DNA of 44,088 nt from Candidatus Caldatribacterium sp. (GTDB lineage Bacteria > Atribacterota > Atribacteria > Atribacterales > Caldatribacteriaceae), in the NCBI GenBank assembly GCA_025060675.1, contig JANXBI010000001.1, positions 1-44,088 of the forward strand. Direction: 5' to 3'. Below, in pieces: positions 33,657 to 41,247 of this stretch. A model generated the notes under the pieces. The model had not been told where the DNA came from. It worked only from the letters and a program-made list of their open reading frames with translations, and did not search any database. Position 1 is the stretch's first letter. The number at the start of each line of letters is the position of its first letter. The position numbers and the translations under genes are program-made.

Positions 33657-34856
33657 TCAGATTGGGTTCTCTATGGCTCCGACAAAAAGGAGCACGCCAG
33701 TGCGCTCATCCCGAATGCAGAGGAAAAAGGGATGGTCTATCCGCATGATGAACCGGTCTGGATACATGGCGGTGATGGCGATGATTCCCGAGGTCACTCC
33801 TGCAGCCTCTGTTCCCTCTTCATTCACCTCGAGAAAGGTTTTGTGTCGTACCTCGCTCAAATAGGCGTTATATGCCGGGGATACGGGAAGCATGCCGCTG
33901 AGGTCAGCCCCGTAAGGGTCAAAGACGCGCACCATTCCCAATTCTCTGAGGACGTCATTCATTGTTTTTTCGAAAGAGACTTGGAGGCGGGGAAGGAAGA
34001 CTTCGCCCCTTTCTTCCTGCATGGCATCTATGAACGAGGCAAGGCCTTGGGCATCTAAGGCTTCAAGGAGGGCTGAAAGGCCGTCACGCTCTTTAGGGAG
34101 GAAAATGTACATACTCAGCGCTTCTTGGGTATACGGCAGGCGTACCGCTTGGAACGTGTCGGTTTCAAGGTATGCGAATTCTCCCCGTTGCCACATGGTG
34201 GGAACATCCTTTGAACCCTGGAGAGTTGTGAAAGGAAGGTTTTCGGTGTGCTCGGGGTCAAAGGCCTTCGCCCACTGGCCCTTGAAGTACGTGGCATTGA
34301 GAAGAACAAGGACAGCGTTTTCAGGGAGAGAGTCGAGAATACGCTCAATGGTCCCCTGTGTTTTGGTGCGTACCCAATCGTTGATGCGGGGGAGGGTCGC
34401 CGGATCGGTGAGATCAACAGTATACCCTTCCGCCTGGTAGAAGTCCTCTATGGCTGTGAGGTATGTTTCAAAAAACGGTGCGTTTTTCTCCACCCAGAGG
34501 GAGTTTGCCATTTTGAGGGTGATGCCAGAGGAAAGAAAGTCCAAGGAAGCAATGAGCTTGCGGCTTTCTTCATCCACCCTCTCACGGAGCGCAAGGACCC
34601 CGAGTGTCCTGTAGATTTCTTCCTGCGTTGCTCCTTTAGCCCCATGGGCAACCATTGCAAGACAGGTGGCGAGGCTTACCGGGGAGACAAAGGCGTTGCC
34701 CCTCTCTTGCTGCCAGACTGTTCGCAAAAGCCTTAGGCCAAAGTCGTTTGTTCCCAGGACAAAGTTTGGATCAATTGCAGGTATTTCCTGAGAAAAACCG
34801 AGAAAATACCCGGAAAAAATGACGGCAAGGAACGTACAAGCGAAGACAAGGCGCAC
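33657..34856 (-). CDS. Secreted serpin (serine-protease inhibitor)
   Basis: A 399-residue serpin, the standard size, with an N-terminal signal peptide (RLVFACTFLAVIFSGYFL). Seen: NAFVSPVSLATCLAMVAHGAKG near residue 55, the KGQWAKAFDPEHTE breach region, and the hinge and reactive loop EVNEEGTEAAGVTSG followed by IIAITAMYPDRF, then DHPFFLCIRDERTG. The small-residue hinge fits an inhibitory serpin. By counting 17 residues from the hinge Glu, the scissile bond would be Thr-Ala, suggesting an elastase- or subtilisin-like target; this is a prediction. Bacterial serpins are uncommon and occur in several thermophiles. GTG 34856 follows GGAGGGG. It lies between mgsA and the TudS-like gene in one operon. 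Confidence 0.9.
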   Translation of the reverse strand: MRLVFACTFLAVIFSGYFLGFSQEIPAIDPNFVLGTNDFGLRLLRTVWQQERGNAFVSPVSLATCLAMVAHGAKGATQEEIYRTLGVLALRERVDEESRKLIASLDFLSSGITLKMANSLWVEKNAPFFETYLTAIEDFYQAEGYTVDLTDPATLPRINDWVRTKTQGTIERILDSLPENAVLVLLNATYFKGQWAKAFDPEHTENLPFTTLQGSKDVPTMWQRGEFAYLETDTFQAVRLPYTQEALSMYIFLPKERDGLSALLEALDAQGLASFIDAMQEERGEVFLPRLQVSFEKTMNDVLRELGMVRVFDPYGADLSGMLPVSPAYNAYLSEVRHKTFLEVNEEGTEAAGVTSGIIAITAMYPDRFIMRIDHPFFLCIRDERTGVLLFVGAIENPI

Positions 34857-34868
34857 GACTTTCCCCTC

Positions 34869-35333
34869 CTATTCTTTCACCTTGAGGCGCTCGCGGTAGC
34901 TTGCGTACTCAGGGACAAGCCGCTTGTACTCTCCATGCATAAGCGGTGAAGAGATGAGGAAGTCAGCCGATGCCCGGTTACACGCAACAGGAATGTTCCA
35001 CACCACCGCAATACGAAGGAGTGCTTTGACGTCAGGGTCATGGGGGAGAGGCTCCAAAGGGTCCCAAAAGAAAATGAGGAAATCAATTTCTCCTTCGGCG
35101 ATTTTCGCCCCGATTTGCTGGTCTCCTCCAAGAGGACCGCTTTCAAGTTTCACAATGGGAAGGCCAAGTTCCCGCTCAAGGATCTCTCCTGTTGTTCCCG
35201 TGGCGTAAAGCTTATGCCGAGCTAAGGTTCCCCGATTGAATCTCGCCCACGCTAAAAGCTCTTCTTTTTTGTTGTCATGGGCAATGAGAGCGATGGATTT
35301 TTGTGCTTTCATTGGAACTTCGCGATACTTCAT
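34869..35333 (-). CDS. mgsA: Methylglyoxal synthase
   Basis: About 154 residues, matching MgsA. It converts dihydroxyacetone phosphate to methylglyoxal and phosphate, a cytosolic bypass used when sugar phosphates accumulate. Seen: IALIAHDNKKEEL, the phosphate-binding ATGTTGEILE, the catalytic SGPLGGDQQIGA, and LIFFWDPLEPLPHDPDVKAL followed by WNIPVACNRASADF, all strongly conserved. ATG 35333 follows GGGGTGAG; a GTG nine bases upstream is an alternative. The gene leads a minus-strand operon with the serpin and the TudS-like gene. Its product is a reactive aldehyde, which fits a cell handling large fluxes of sugar and dihydroxyacetone phosphate. Confidence 0.95.
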   Translation of the reverse strand: MKYREVPMKAQKSIALIAHDNKKEELLAWARFNRGTLARHKLYATGTTGEILERELGLPIVKLESGPLGGDQQIGAKIAEGEIDFLIFFWDPLEPLPHDPDVKALLRIAVVWNIPVACNRASADFLISSPLMHGEYKRLVPEYASYRERLKVKE

Positions 35334-35362
35334 GGCGCTCACCCCAAGGCACTTTCACAATC

Positions 35363-35368
35363 ATTGTA
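35363..35368 (-). promoter_or_regulatory. Extended -10 promoter of the mgsA operon
   Basis: On the minus strand TGGTACAAT is an extended -10 element (TG-N-TACAAT). Transcription would begin near 35356, about 20 bases before ATG 35333. No good -35 is present; the region is shared with the divergent TPR gene. Confidence 0.5.
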
Positions 35369-35375
35369 CCACGGG

Positions 35376-35381
35376 TATAAT
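35376..35381 (+). promoter_or_regulatory. TATAAT box immediately upstream of the TPR gene
   Basis: A perfect TATAAT lies only 9 bases before the ATG at 35391. A start 6-8 bases downstream would produce a near-leaderless mRNA and would cut off the GGAGG at 35382-35386. The candidate -35 (TTTCAC, 17 bases upstream) is weak. Confidence 0.35.
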
Positions 35382-35390
35382 GGAGGTGCC

Positions 35391-36488
35391 ATGGATGCGC
35401 AGGAACTTTACAAGAAGGGAGAAGCGTTGCGGACAGCATCGCGGTTTCGCGATGCGGGAGCGGTGTTTCGCCAAGCCCTTGAGGTTGTCTCGCCTTCTGA
35501 CAGCGCTTTGAGGCTTCTTTTGTGGAAGCGTCTTGGGGATTGCCTCCGTATGGTAGGGGATTTTGCAGGAGCAAAGCAAGCTTATGGTGAGGCCCTTGTC
35601 CTTGCTCAGGACATGAGGGACGACCTTGAGGTTGCTGATTGCCTTGTTGGTTTTGGTTTGGCACAGCGAGGTCTTGGGGAACTCGAGGAAGCCAGGAAGA
35701 AGTTCGAGAAGGCCCAAGAGGTGTACGAAGAGTACGATGACCCTGAAGGCGAGGCGTTTACCCTTTGGGCCCTTGGGGGACTTTTTCGGGTTATGGGAGA
35801 GCTCAAAAAGGCGCGAGAAGCCCTTGGAGAGGCTCTTTTTCTTTTCGAGCACCTCGATGATCCCTCTGGTATTGGGTACTGCCACTGTGGCCTTGGGGGT
35901 CTTGAGCGGGTAGTGGGCAACTTCGAAGATTCTCTCAAACATTACCACACCGCTTACACGATTTTCCAAGAAATCGGCGATCGTTTCGGACAGGCGTACT
36001 CCTTCTGTGGGGTGGGAAACGCTCATCGGATGATGGGACACTTCTCTGAGGCTTTGGAATGCTTTCAGAAGGCTGCAGCACTGTATGAAGACATCGGCGA
36101 TGAAGTCTCCTATGCCTGGACGTTGTGGTCCTGGGGAACGGCGCTTAAGGTGCTTGGAAGGTTCCAGGAAGCCAAGGAGAAACTCGAGGCTGCGTTTGGG
36201 CTTTTTGAGAGAACACGGGATACTCGCGGAATAGTGTACTACCTTCTTTCTATGGCCGAGATTGCTTTTCTTGAGGGGGAACAGGAGGAGGCTTTGGGGC
36301 TTTTGGAAAAGGCACAGTCGAACCTCGCAGGAAAGCCCTTTCGAGTTGAGCAACTCCATCTCCGACTCTACCGGTGGGTTTTGGTCGGTGGGGAGGAGAT
36401 GGAGTTCGAGGAAATCAGAAGTGAGTACCAGAAAATCGGAATGAAATTCCCCTTTTCCTTACCATCTTTTCCCATCAATATTCCTTAA
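35391..36488 (+). CDS. Tetratricopeptide-repeat protein
   Basis: About 365 residues made almost wholly of TPR units of about 40 residues, from residue 5 to about 320; examples are AFRQALEVV, AKQAYGEALVLAQDM, ARKKFEKAQEVYEEYDDPEG, AREALGEALFLFEHLDDPSG, ALECFQKAAALYEDIGDEVS. The D-D-P-E/S-G turns and the Tyr/Phe-Ala spacing match the LGN/GPSM-like or PlcR-type subclass that scaffolds protein-protein contacts. There is no signal peptide, enzyme domain or DNA-binding domain. ATG 35391 follows GGAGGTG at short spacing; an in-frame extension to 35277 crosses the mgsA start. Function unknown. Confidence 0.85.
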   Translation: MDAQELYKKGEALRTASRFRDAGAVFRQALEVVSPSDSALRLLLWKRLGDCLRMVGDFAGAKQAYGEALVLAQDMRDDLEVADCLVGFGLAQRGLGELEEARKKFEKAQEVYEEYDDPEGEAFTLWALGGLFRVMGELKKAREALGEALFLFEHLDDPSGIGYCHCGLGGLERVVGNFEDSLKHYHTAYTIFQEIGDRFGQAYSFCGVGNAHRMMGHFSEALECFQKAAALYEDIGDEVSYAWTLWSWGTALKVLGRFQEAKEKLEAAFGLFERTRDTRGIVYYLLSMAEIAFLEGEQEEALGLLEKAQSNLAGKPFRVEQLHLRLYRWVLVGGEEMEFEEIRSEYQKIGMKFPFSLPSFPINIP

Positions 36489-36524
36489 GGAGTTCCTTTC
36501 TTTTTTCTCACATACTCCGAAATG

Positions 36525-36554
36525 TTGACAGTTAATCCTGGTGTGAGGTAGAAT
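36525..36554 (+). promoter_or_regulatory. Sigma-70-type promoter of the RhaS-type importer operon
   Basis: TTGACA (36525-36530), 18-base spacer, TAGAAT (36549-36554): the same hexamers and spacing as at 5182-5211. The start would be near 36561, giving a leader of about 90 bases before GTG 36653. Confidence 0.75.
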
Positions 36555-36599
36555 TTTCTCGAAAAAATGAAGGGGAGGTGGGAAAAAATAAGGGTAATT

Positions 36600-36656
36600 A
36601 TGAGGAAAACTAAGGTTTTCTTGTCCAAAATCACTGAAAGGGGGTTCAGCTCGTGA
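36600..36656 (+). CDS. Possible 18-residue leader peptide overlapping the binding-protein start
   Basis: ATG 36600, preceded by AAGGG, opens a frame reading MRKTKVFLSKITERGFSS and ending at TGA 36654-36656, which overlaps the GTG start of the binding protein (GTGA). The frame can also begin at ATG 36567, close to the predicted transcription start. A small GAAAAC/GTTTTC hairpin lies inside it at about 36605-36620. This could couple translation to the importer or act as a leader peptide. It may also be chance. Confidence 0.35.
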   Translation: MRKTKVFLSKITERGFSS

Positions 36657-37660
36657 GGAGAGTGCTTGTTGTTCTGGGTGTGGTTTTCCTTCTGGTAGGG
36701 GTTTTTGCCTCCCTTGCTCTCGCCAAGGGGTTCACCATCGCTATGCTTGTGAAAAACGTAGGGAATCCCTTCTTTGAGGCGTGCGCGAAGGGTGGTCAGG
36801 AAGCGTGCAACGAACTTGGAAACACCTTCATCTTCCAAGGTCCACCAACCCCAACCGTTGAGGGGCAAATTGAGATTATCGAGAACTTCATCGCCCAGAG
36901 AGTCAGCGCTATCTGTGTGAGTGCGAATGACTTCGACGCCCTTGTGCCGGTGCTCAAGAAAGCTATGGCCAACGGTATCAAGGTCATTTCCTTCGACTCT
37001 GCGGTGAACCCTGAAGGCCGCATCGTCCACGTGAATCAGGCTGATGCAGAGCAAATTGGCAAGCTCCAAGTTCAGGCTATTGCTGAGATGATTGGATACG
37101 AAGGTGAAATCGCCATCCTCTCAGCGGCAGCCACGATGACCAACCAGAACACCTGGATTCGGTACATGCAAGAGGAACTCAAAGACCCCAAATACGCGAA
37201 AATGCGCCTTGCTGCCATCGTCTACGGGGACGATCTCCGGGACAAAAGCTACAATGAAGCCATGGGCCTTTTCAAGTCGTATCCAAACCTCAAGGGCATC
37301 ATCTCGCCAACAACGGTTGGCGTGAGCGCTGCGGCAAAGGCTATTACCGACGCTGGGCTCATCGGCAAAGTGAAACTCACCGGTTTGGGTCTTCCAAGCG
37401 AAATGGCTGAGTGGGTTAAGAATGGTGCTTGTGAAGCCTTCTTCCTCTGGAACCCTGTAGACCTCGGATACCTCGCAGCATACGTTGCTGGGTTGCTCTG
37501 CGAAGGCACCATTACCGGTAAGGAGGGCGAAACCTTCAAGGCAGGAAGGCTTGGAGAGTACACCATTCGGAAGTCCGGTGATGGTGGCACCGAGGTGCTC
37601 CTTGGACCTCCGTTCCGGTTCGACGCCTCAAACATCGACCAGTGGAAGGATGTCTTCTAA
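36653..37660 (+). CDS. Sugar ABC transporter substrate-binding protein (RhaS/LsrB type)
   Basis: A 335-residue exported binding protein. Signal peptide: RRVLVVLGVVFLLVGVFAS, cleavage near ALA. The mature part resembles rhamnose and autoinducer-2 binding proteins: VKNVGNPFFEACAKGGQEA, GPPTPTVEGQIEIIENFIAQ, SAAATMTNQNTWIRYM, GIISPTTVGVSAAAKA, then FFLWNPVDLGYLAAYVAG, and LLGPPFRFDASNIDQW at the end. The whole operon (binding protein, double ATPase, two permeases, DeoR regulator) matches the rhamnose RhaSTPQ layout. GTG 36653 follows AGGGGG, and a strong promoter and a possible leader ORF precede it. Rhamnose or a similar 6-deoxysugar is the first guess, but no rhamnose catabolic genes are next to it. 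Confidence 0.9.
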   Translation: MRRVLVVLGVVFLLVGVFASLALAKGFTIAMLVKNVGNPFFEACAKGGQEACNELGNTFIFQGPPTPTVEGQIEIIENFIAQRVSAICVSANDFDALVPVLKKAMANGIKVISFDSAVNPEGRIVHVNQADAEQIGKLQVQAIAEMIGYEGEIAILSAAATMTNQNTWIRYMQEELKDPKYAKMRLAAIVYGDDLRDKSYNEAMGLFKSYPNLKGIISPTTVGVSAAAKAITDAGLIGKVKLTGLGLPSEMAEWVKNGACEAFFLWNPVDLGYLAAYVAGLLCEGTITGKEGETFKAGRLGEYTIRKSGDGGTEVLLGPPFRFDASNIDQWKDVF

Positions 37661-37674
37661 TCTACACCGCTTCA

Positions 37675-37706
37675 GGGGCAGGGGTGAAACCCCTGCCCCA
37701 CTTTTT
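37675..37706 (+). terminator. Stem-loop with T-run after the binding-protein gene
   Basis: An 11-bp perfect stem (GGGGCAGGGGT with ACCCCTGCCCC) and a 3-base loop is followed by ACTTTTTG. It lies 14 bases after the binding-protein stop and 15 bases before the ATPase start. It has the form of a rho-independent terminator inside the operon, so most transcripts would end here and favour the binding protein. Confidence 0.8.
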
Positions 37707-37720
37707 GTGAGGTGAGGGTT

Positions 37721-39259
37721 TTGGGTGAGCGAGTTCTTGAGCTCCGAGGAATCTCTAAGTTTTTCCCAGGCATCAGGGCTTTAGAACGGGTTGATTTTGA
37801 CCTGGAAGCAGGAGAAATCCATGCCCTTGTAGGGGAGAACGGTGCAGGAAAGTCTACGCTCATTAAGATCATCACTGGGGTGCATCAGCCCGACGAAGGA
37901 GAGATTTTTTGGCGAGGGCAGAAAGTAACGATTCCAAACCCTACGGTCGCCAGCCGTTACCAAATTGCTGCTGTGTACCAACAGCCAGCTTCCTTTCCAC
38001 ATCTTTCCATCACTGAGAACATCTTCTTGGGCCATCCATTCCTCCATCCCCTAACGAAGCGTCTTGACTGGAAACGGATGCACGAGAGAGCGAGAGCGCT
38101 TTTGCGATCCTTGGGTTCTGACCTTGATCCTATGACACCGGTGGGAACGTTAAGCACCGCCCAGCGGCAGATTGTGGAGATCGCTAAGGCCCTCTCGATT
38201 CATGCTCGGATTCTCATCATGGACGAACCTACTGCTGCCTTGACAAAGCGGGAAGCAGAGGAACTCTATCGCATCATGCGGGAGCTCAGGTCTCAGGGTA
38301 CGGCAATTATTTTCATTTCTCACCGCTTTGAAGACATCTACGAAGTGGCCGACAGGGTCACCGTTCTTCGAGATGGGAAAAAGATTGGAACCTGGATGGT
38401 TCGGGACATCTCTGAGAAAGAGCTTGTCCGGGCGATGGTAGGGCGGGAAATTACCCAGCTCTTCCCCAAAGCTCAGGTTCCTTTGGGGAAAGAACTCCTT
38501 CGGGTTGAAGGGCTTTCCAAAACAGGGTATTTCACCAACGTCTCTTTCTCGCTCCATGCGGGGGAGATTCTTGGGGTGAGCGGTCTGGTTGGTTCAGGAC
38601 GCACCGAGGTTGCCCACGCGCTCTTTGGCATTGCTCCAGCGGATCGGGGGAAGATTTTTGTTGAAGGGAGAGAGGTTGTAATCCGCAATCCTCTTGATGC
38701 CATAGCCTGTGGTATTGGATACTTGCCAGAGGACCGCCTCCAGCAAGGTCTTTTCCTTCCCATGAGCATCAACGACAATATCACCATCACCATTCTTGAC
38801 TCCCTCACCCGGCGTGGTTGGTTGCATCCTGAACGGGAGCACGAGGTTTCCTCGAAGATGCTCGAGCTTCTGCGGATTAAGGCTCCCTCGATTTTCAGTC
38901 CAGTGAGTTCCCTCTCTGGAGGGAATCAGCAGAAGGTTGTCGTGGCAAAGCTTCTTGCCGCACGGCTGCGGATTCTCATCCTCGATGAGCCGACCCATGG
39001 AGTTGATGTGGGAGCGAAAGCGGCCATTCATCAGATTATGTCTGATCTCGCTCAAGAGGGGTTTGGGATTATTATGATTTCCTCGGAGATGCCTGAAATC
39101 CTGGGTATGAGTGACCGAATTCTTGTCATGTGTGAGGGGAGGGTAAGTGGTATACTCACAAGGGAGGAAGCAACGCAAGAAAAACTCATGGAGATGGCAG
39201 TGAATATCGACTGGGCAAGGCTTCGAGAAATGGACAAAGTGGGTGTGGGCCATGCGTAG
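37721..39259 (+). CDS. Sugar ABC transporter ATP-binding protein (RbsA/RhaT type, two ATPase domains)
   Basis: About 512 residues with two tandem nucleotide-binding domains. Domain 1 (to about 245) has Walker A GENGAGKST, the altered signature LSTAQRQIVEIAKAL and Walker B ILIMDEPTAALT. Domain 2 has the degenerate GLVGSGRTEVAHAL loop, the signature LSGGNQQKVVVAKLLAA and ILILDEPTHGVDVG. This asymmetric pattern is normal for the family. Start: TTG 37721 is preferred because GAGGTGAGGG ends just upstream; a GTG at 37712 would lie within that ribosome-binding site. It would drive the permeases at 39270 and 40255. Its stop overlaps the next frame's 5' end. Confidence 0.9.
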   Translation: MGERVLELRGISKFFPGIRALERVDFDLEAGEIHALVGENGAGKSTLIKIITGVHQPDEGEIFWRGQKVTIPNPTVASRYQIAAVYQQPASFPHLSITENIFLGHPFLHPLTKRLDWKRMHERARALLRSLGSDLDPMTPVGTLSTAQRQIVEIAKALSIHARILIMDEPTAALTKREAEELYRIMRELRSQGTAIIFISHRFEDIYEVADRVTVLRDGKKIGTWMVRDISEKELVRAMVGREITQLFPKAQVPLGKELLRVEGLSKTGYFTNVSFSLHAGEILGVSGLVGSGRTEVAHALFGIAPADRGKIFVEGREVVIRNPLDAIACGIGYLPEDRLQQGLFLPMSINDNITITILDSLTRRGWLHPEREHEVSSKMLELLRIKAPSIFSPVSSLSGGNQQKVVVAKLLAARLRILILDEPTHGVDVGAKAAIHQIMSDLAQEGFGIIMISSEMPEILGMSDRILVMCEGRVSGILTREEATQEKLMEMAVNIDWARLREMDKVGVGHA

Positions 39260-39269
39260 AGGGGATGGA

Positions 39270-40265
39270 ATGCGGGTTCGAAATCTTCGTGAGTTAGGGA
39301 TTATTGTGTTCATCGTCATCATCTCCGTCCTTGTTGGTATCCGAAATCCCCGTTTCCTTACCCTTGGGAATCTCCACGACATGCTCATTGACACGGCGGT
39401 TCTTTCGGTTGTCGCCGTGGGGATGATGTTTGTCCTCGTCACTGGAGGTATTGACCTTTCGGCTGAGTCGGTCCTTGCTCTCACCGGGATGGTGGCAGGT
39501 ATCCTCATCAAAGACCATCCGCACCTTTCTCCGGTGCTCATGCTCCTTTTTGGCCTTCTCTTTGGAGGACTCCTTGGGTCAATCACTGGTCTTGTCGTGG
39601 CCAAAGGGAAGGTGCTGCCGATTATTGCCACCTTGAGCATGATGTACATCTACCGGGGCATTACGTTCATCGTGAGTCGTGGCGAGTGGATTGATGCCCA
39701 CGAGATGCCTGAATCCTTTAAGGCTCTGGCTACTGGGAGAGTACTCGGTTTTTCGAATCTCATCGCCATAGCTCTGGGGGTTTACTTGCTTTTGTACTAT
39801 TTTGCCAATCATACCCATACCGGGCGGGAAATCTACGCTGTAGGGAGTAATCTCGAAGCAGCACGGATTATCGGAATCAACACCGATTTGGTCATCTGGC
39901 TTGTGTACGCCCTCTCAGGTGCTCTTGCGGGTCTTGGGGGTGTCATGTGGGTGGCGCGGTATGCCTCAGCGCAGAACGATACCGCTGCAGGATTCGTCCT
40001 CACCGTTGTGGCTGCCTGTGTCCTTGGGGGGGTGAGCATTTCTGGGGGTGCGGGAACAGTCCCTGGGGTTTTCCTTGGAGCTATCACTATCGGCATCATC
40101 AACAACGCCCTGCCCATGATTCGGGTTTCGCCCTTCTGGAAGATGGCGCTCCAAGGACTCATTATTCTCGTTGCCGCTTTGGTGAACGTGGCTATCGCCC
40201 GGAACCTGGAACGAACTCAGCTTCGAGAACGCGAGACACTGAGGATGGTGCGCTATGGGGCTTGA
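39270..40265 (+). CDS. Sugar ABC transporter permease (RhaP/RbsC type)
   Basis: About 331 residues, a hydrophobic permease of the ribose/rhamnose class. Seen: VAVGMMFVLVTGGIDLSAES, IATLSMMYIYRGITFIVSRG, VGSNLEAARIIGINTDLVIW, ALSGALAGLGGVMWVARYA and AACVLGGVSISGGAGTVPG. The start chosen is ATG 39270, preceded by AGGGGA; ATG 39252, which overlaps the ATPase stop, is possible but has no good ribosome-binding site. The stop overlaps the next permease start (40255). It pairs with the following permease to form a heteromeric channel. Confidence 0.9.
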   Translation: MRVRNLRELGIIVFIVIISVLVGIRNPRFLTLGNLHDMLIDTAVLSVVAVGMMFVLVTGGIDLSAESVLALTGMVAGILIKDHPHLSPVLMLLFGLLFGGLLGSITGLVVAKGKVLPIIATLSMMYIYRGITFIVSRGEWIDAHEMPESFKALATGRVLGFSNLIAIALGVYLLLYYFANHTHTGREIYAVGSNLEAARIIGINTDLVIWLVYALSGALAGLGGVMWVARYASAQNDTAAGFVLTVVAACVLGGVSISGGAGTVPGVFLGAITIGIINNALPMIRVSPFWKMALQGLIILVAALVNVAIARNLERTQLRERETLRMVRYGA

Positions 40266-41244
40266 GAGCATCCGTGTACCACGGGTAAAATCCTTTTCCT
40301 TCCGTTGGGAATGGCTCCTTTTTGTGCTCATTCTTGGGGCTTTCTTTGTCAATGTGCGCCTTTCGCCGTATTTCTGGAACTACCGGAGCTTCATGGATGC
40401 CTTGTCGGTCTTCCTTGAAGCAGGGTTCATGGTTTTTCCTATGGTCATGGTTCTTGTGGCAGGAGACATTGACATTTCTGTTGCTTCTATTACCGCCCTT
40501 TCCTCTGTCCTCATGGCCCTCGCCCACAAAGCAGGACTCCCTATGGGTCTTGCCATACTTGTGGCGCTTGGGGTAGGGGTGGCCTGTGGGTACTGGAATG
40601 GGTTTCTCATTTCTCGGGTTCCGAATCTTTCGGCCATCATTGTGACTTTGGCGGGATTCTCCATATACCGGGGTATTGCCTATATCCTTCTTGGTGATAA
40701 AGCGGTGAGTGGTTTCCCATCCTGGTACTCTTATCTTGCCTGGGGATATGTCGGGAATACGGGGGTTCCTTTTATGCTCGTGGCTTTTTTGGGTTGTGCC
40801 CTCGTGTATGGTCTTGTCCTCCACAGGACCGCGTTCGGTCGGAAGATTTTCGCCATCGGGACGAATCGGACAGCAGCTTTCTTCTCTGGTGTTCCGGTGG
40901 CTCGCATTCGGCAGATTCTTTTCACCCTCAACGGGCTTATGGCTGGGGTAGCGGCGGTTTTCCTCACCTCGAAGCTCGGGAGTTCCCGACCGAACGTGGC
41001 TACAGGGTACGAACTTGAGGTCATCGCCATTGCCGTCCTTGGGGGTGCAAGCCCCTCTGGAGGGAAAGGGAGTATCCTTGGAGCCTGCCTTGCCCTTGTG
41101 CTCATGCGGCTTTTGCGCTACGGTATGGGACTTCGCAACATCCCTGGCCAGGTCATGATGGTGGTCATTGGGGTGGTACTCATTGGGGTGGTGATGATTC
41201 CAAATCTTGTGGCCTCCCGGAGGAAGAGGGTGACGGTGGCGTAA
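40255..41244 (+). CDS. Sugar ABC transporter permease (RhaQ/RbsC type)
   Basis: A 329-residue permease of the same family as the preceding one. Seen: VMVLVAGDIDISVASITAL, IIVTLAGFSIYRGIAYILLG, AIGTNRTAAFFSGVPVAR, LNGLMAGVAAVFLTSKLG and VIAIAVLGGASPSGGKGSILG. ATG 40255 follows GAGGATGGT and overlaps the upstream stop by 11 bases. Two different permeases in one importer are typical of rhamnose and autoinducer-2 systems and not of ribose ones, which supports the RhaS/LsrB-type assignment of the binding protein. Confidence 0.9.
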   Translation: MGLESIRVPRVKSFSFRWEWLLFVLILGAFFVNVRLSPYFWNYRSFMDALSVFLEAGFMVFPMVMVLVAGDIDISVASITALSSVLMALAHKAGLPMGLAILVALGVGVACGYWNGFLISRVPNLSAIIVTLAGFSIYRGIAYILLGDKAVSGFPSWYSYLAWGYVGNTGVPFMLVAFLGCALVYGLVLHRTAFGRKIFAIGTNRTAAFFSGVPVARIRQILFTLNGLMAGVAAVFLTSKLGSSRPNVATGYELEVIAIAVLGGASPSGGKGSILGACLALVLMRLLRYGMGLRNIPGQVMMVVIGVVLIGVVMIPNLVASRRKRVTVA

Positions 41245-41247
41245 TCT

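Noticed and set aside
36478..36512. Possible terminator after the TPR gene (AAGGA/TCCTT and a T-run)
   Set aside because: The arms have almost no loop and cannot form a stable stem.
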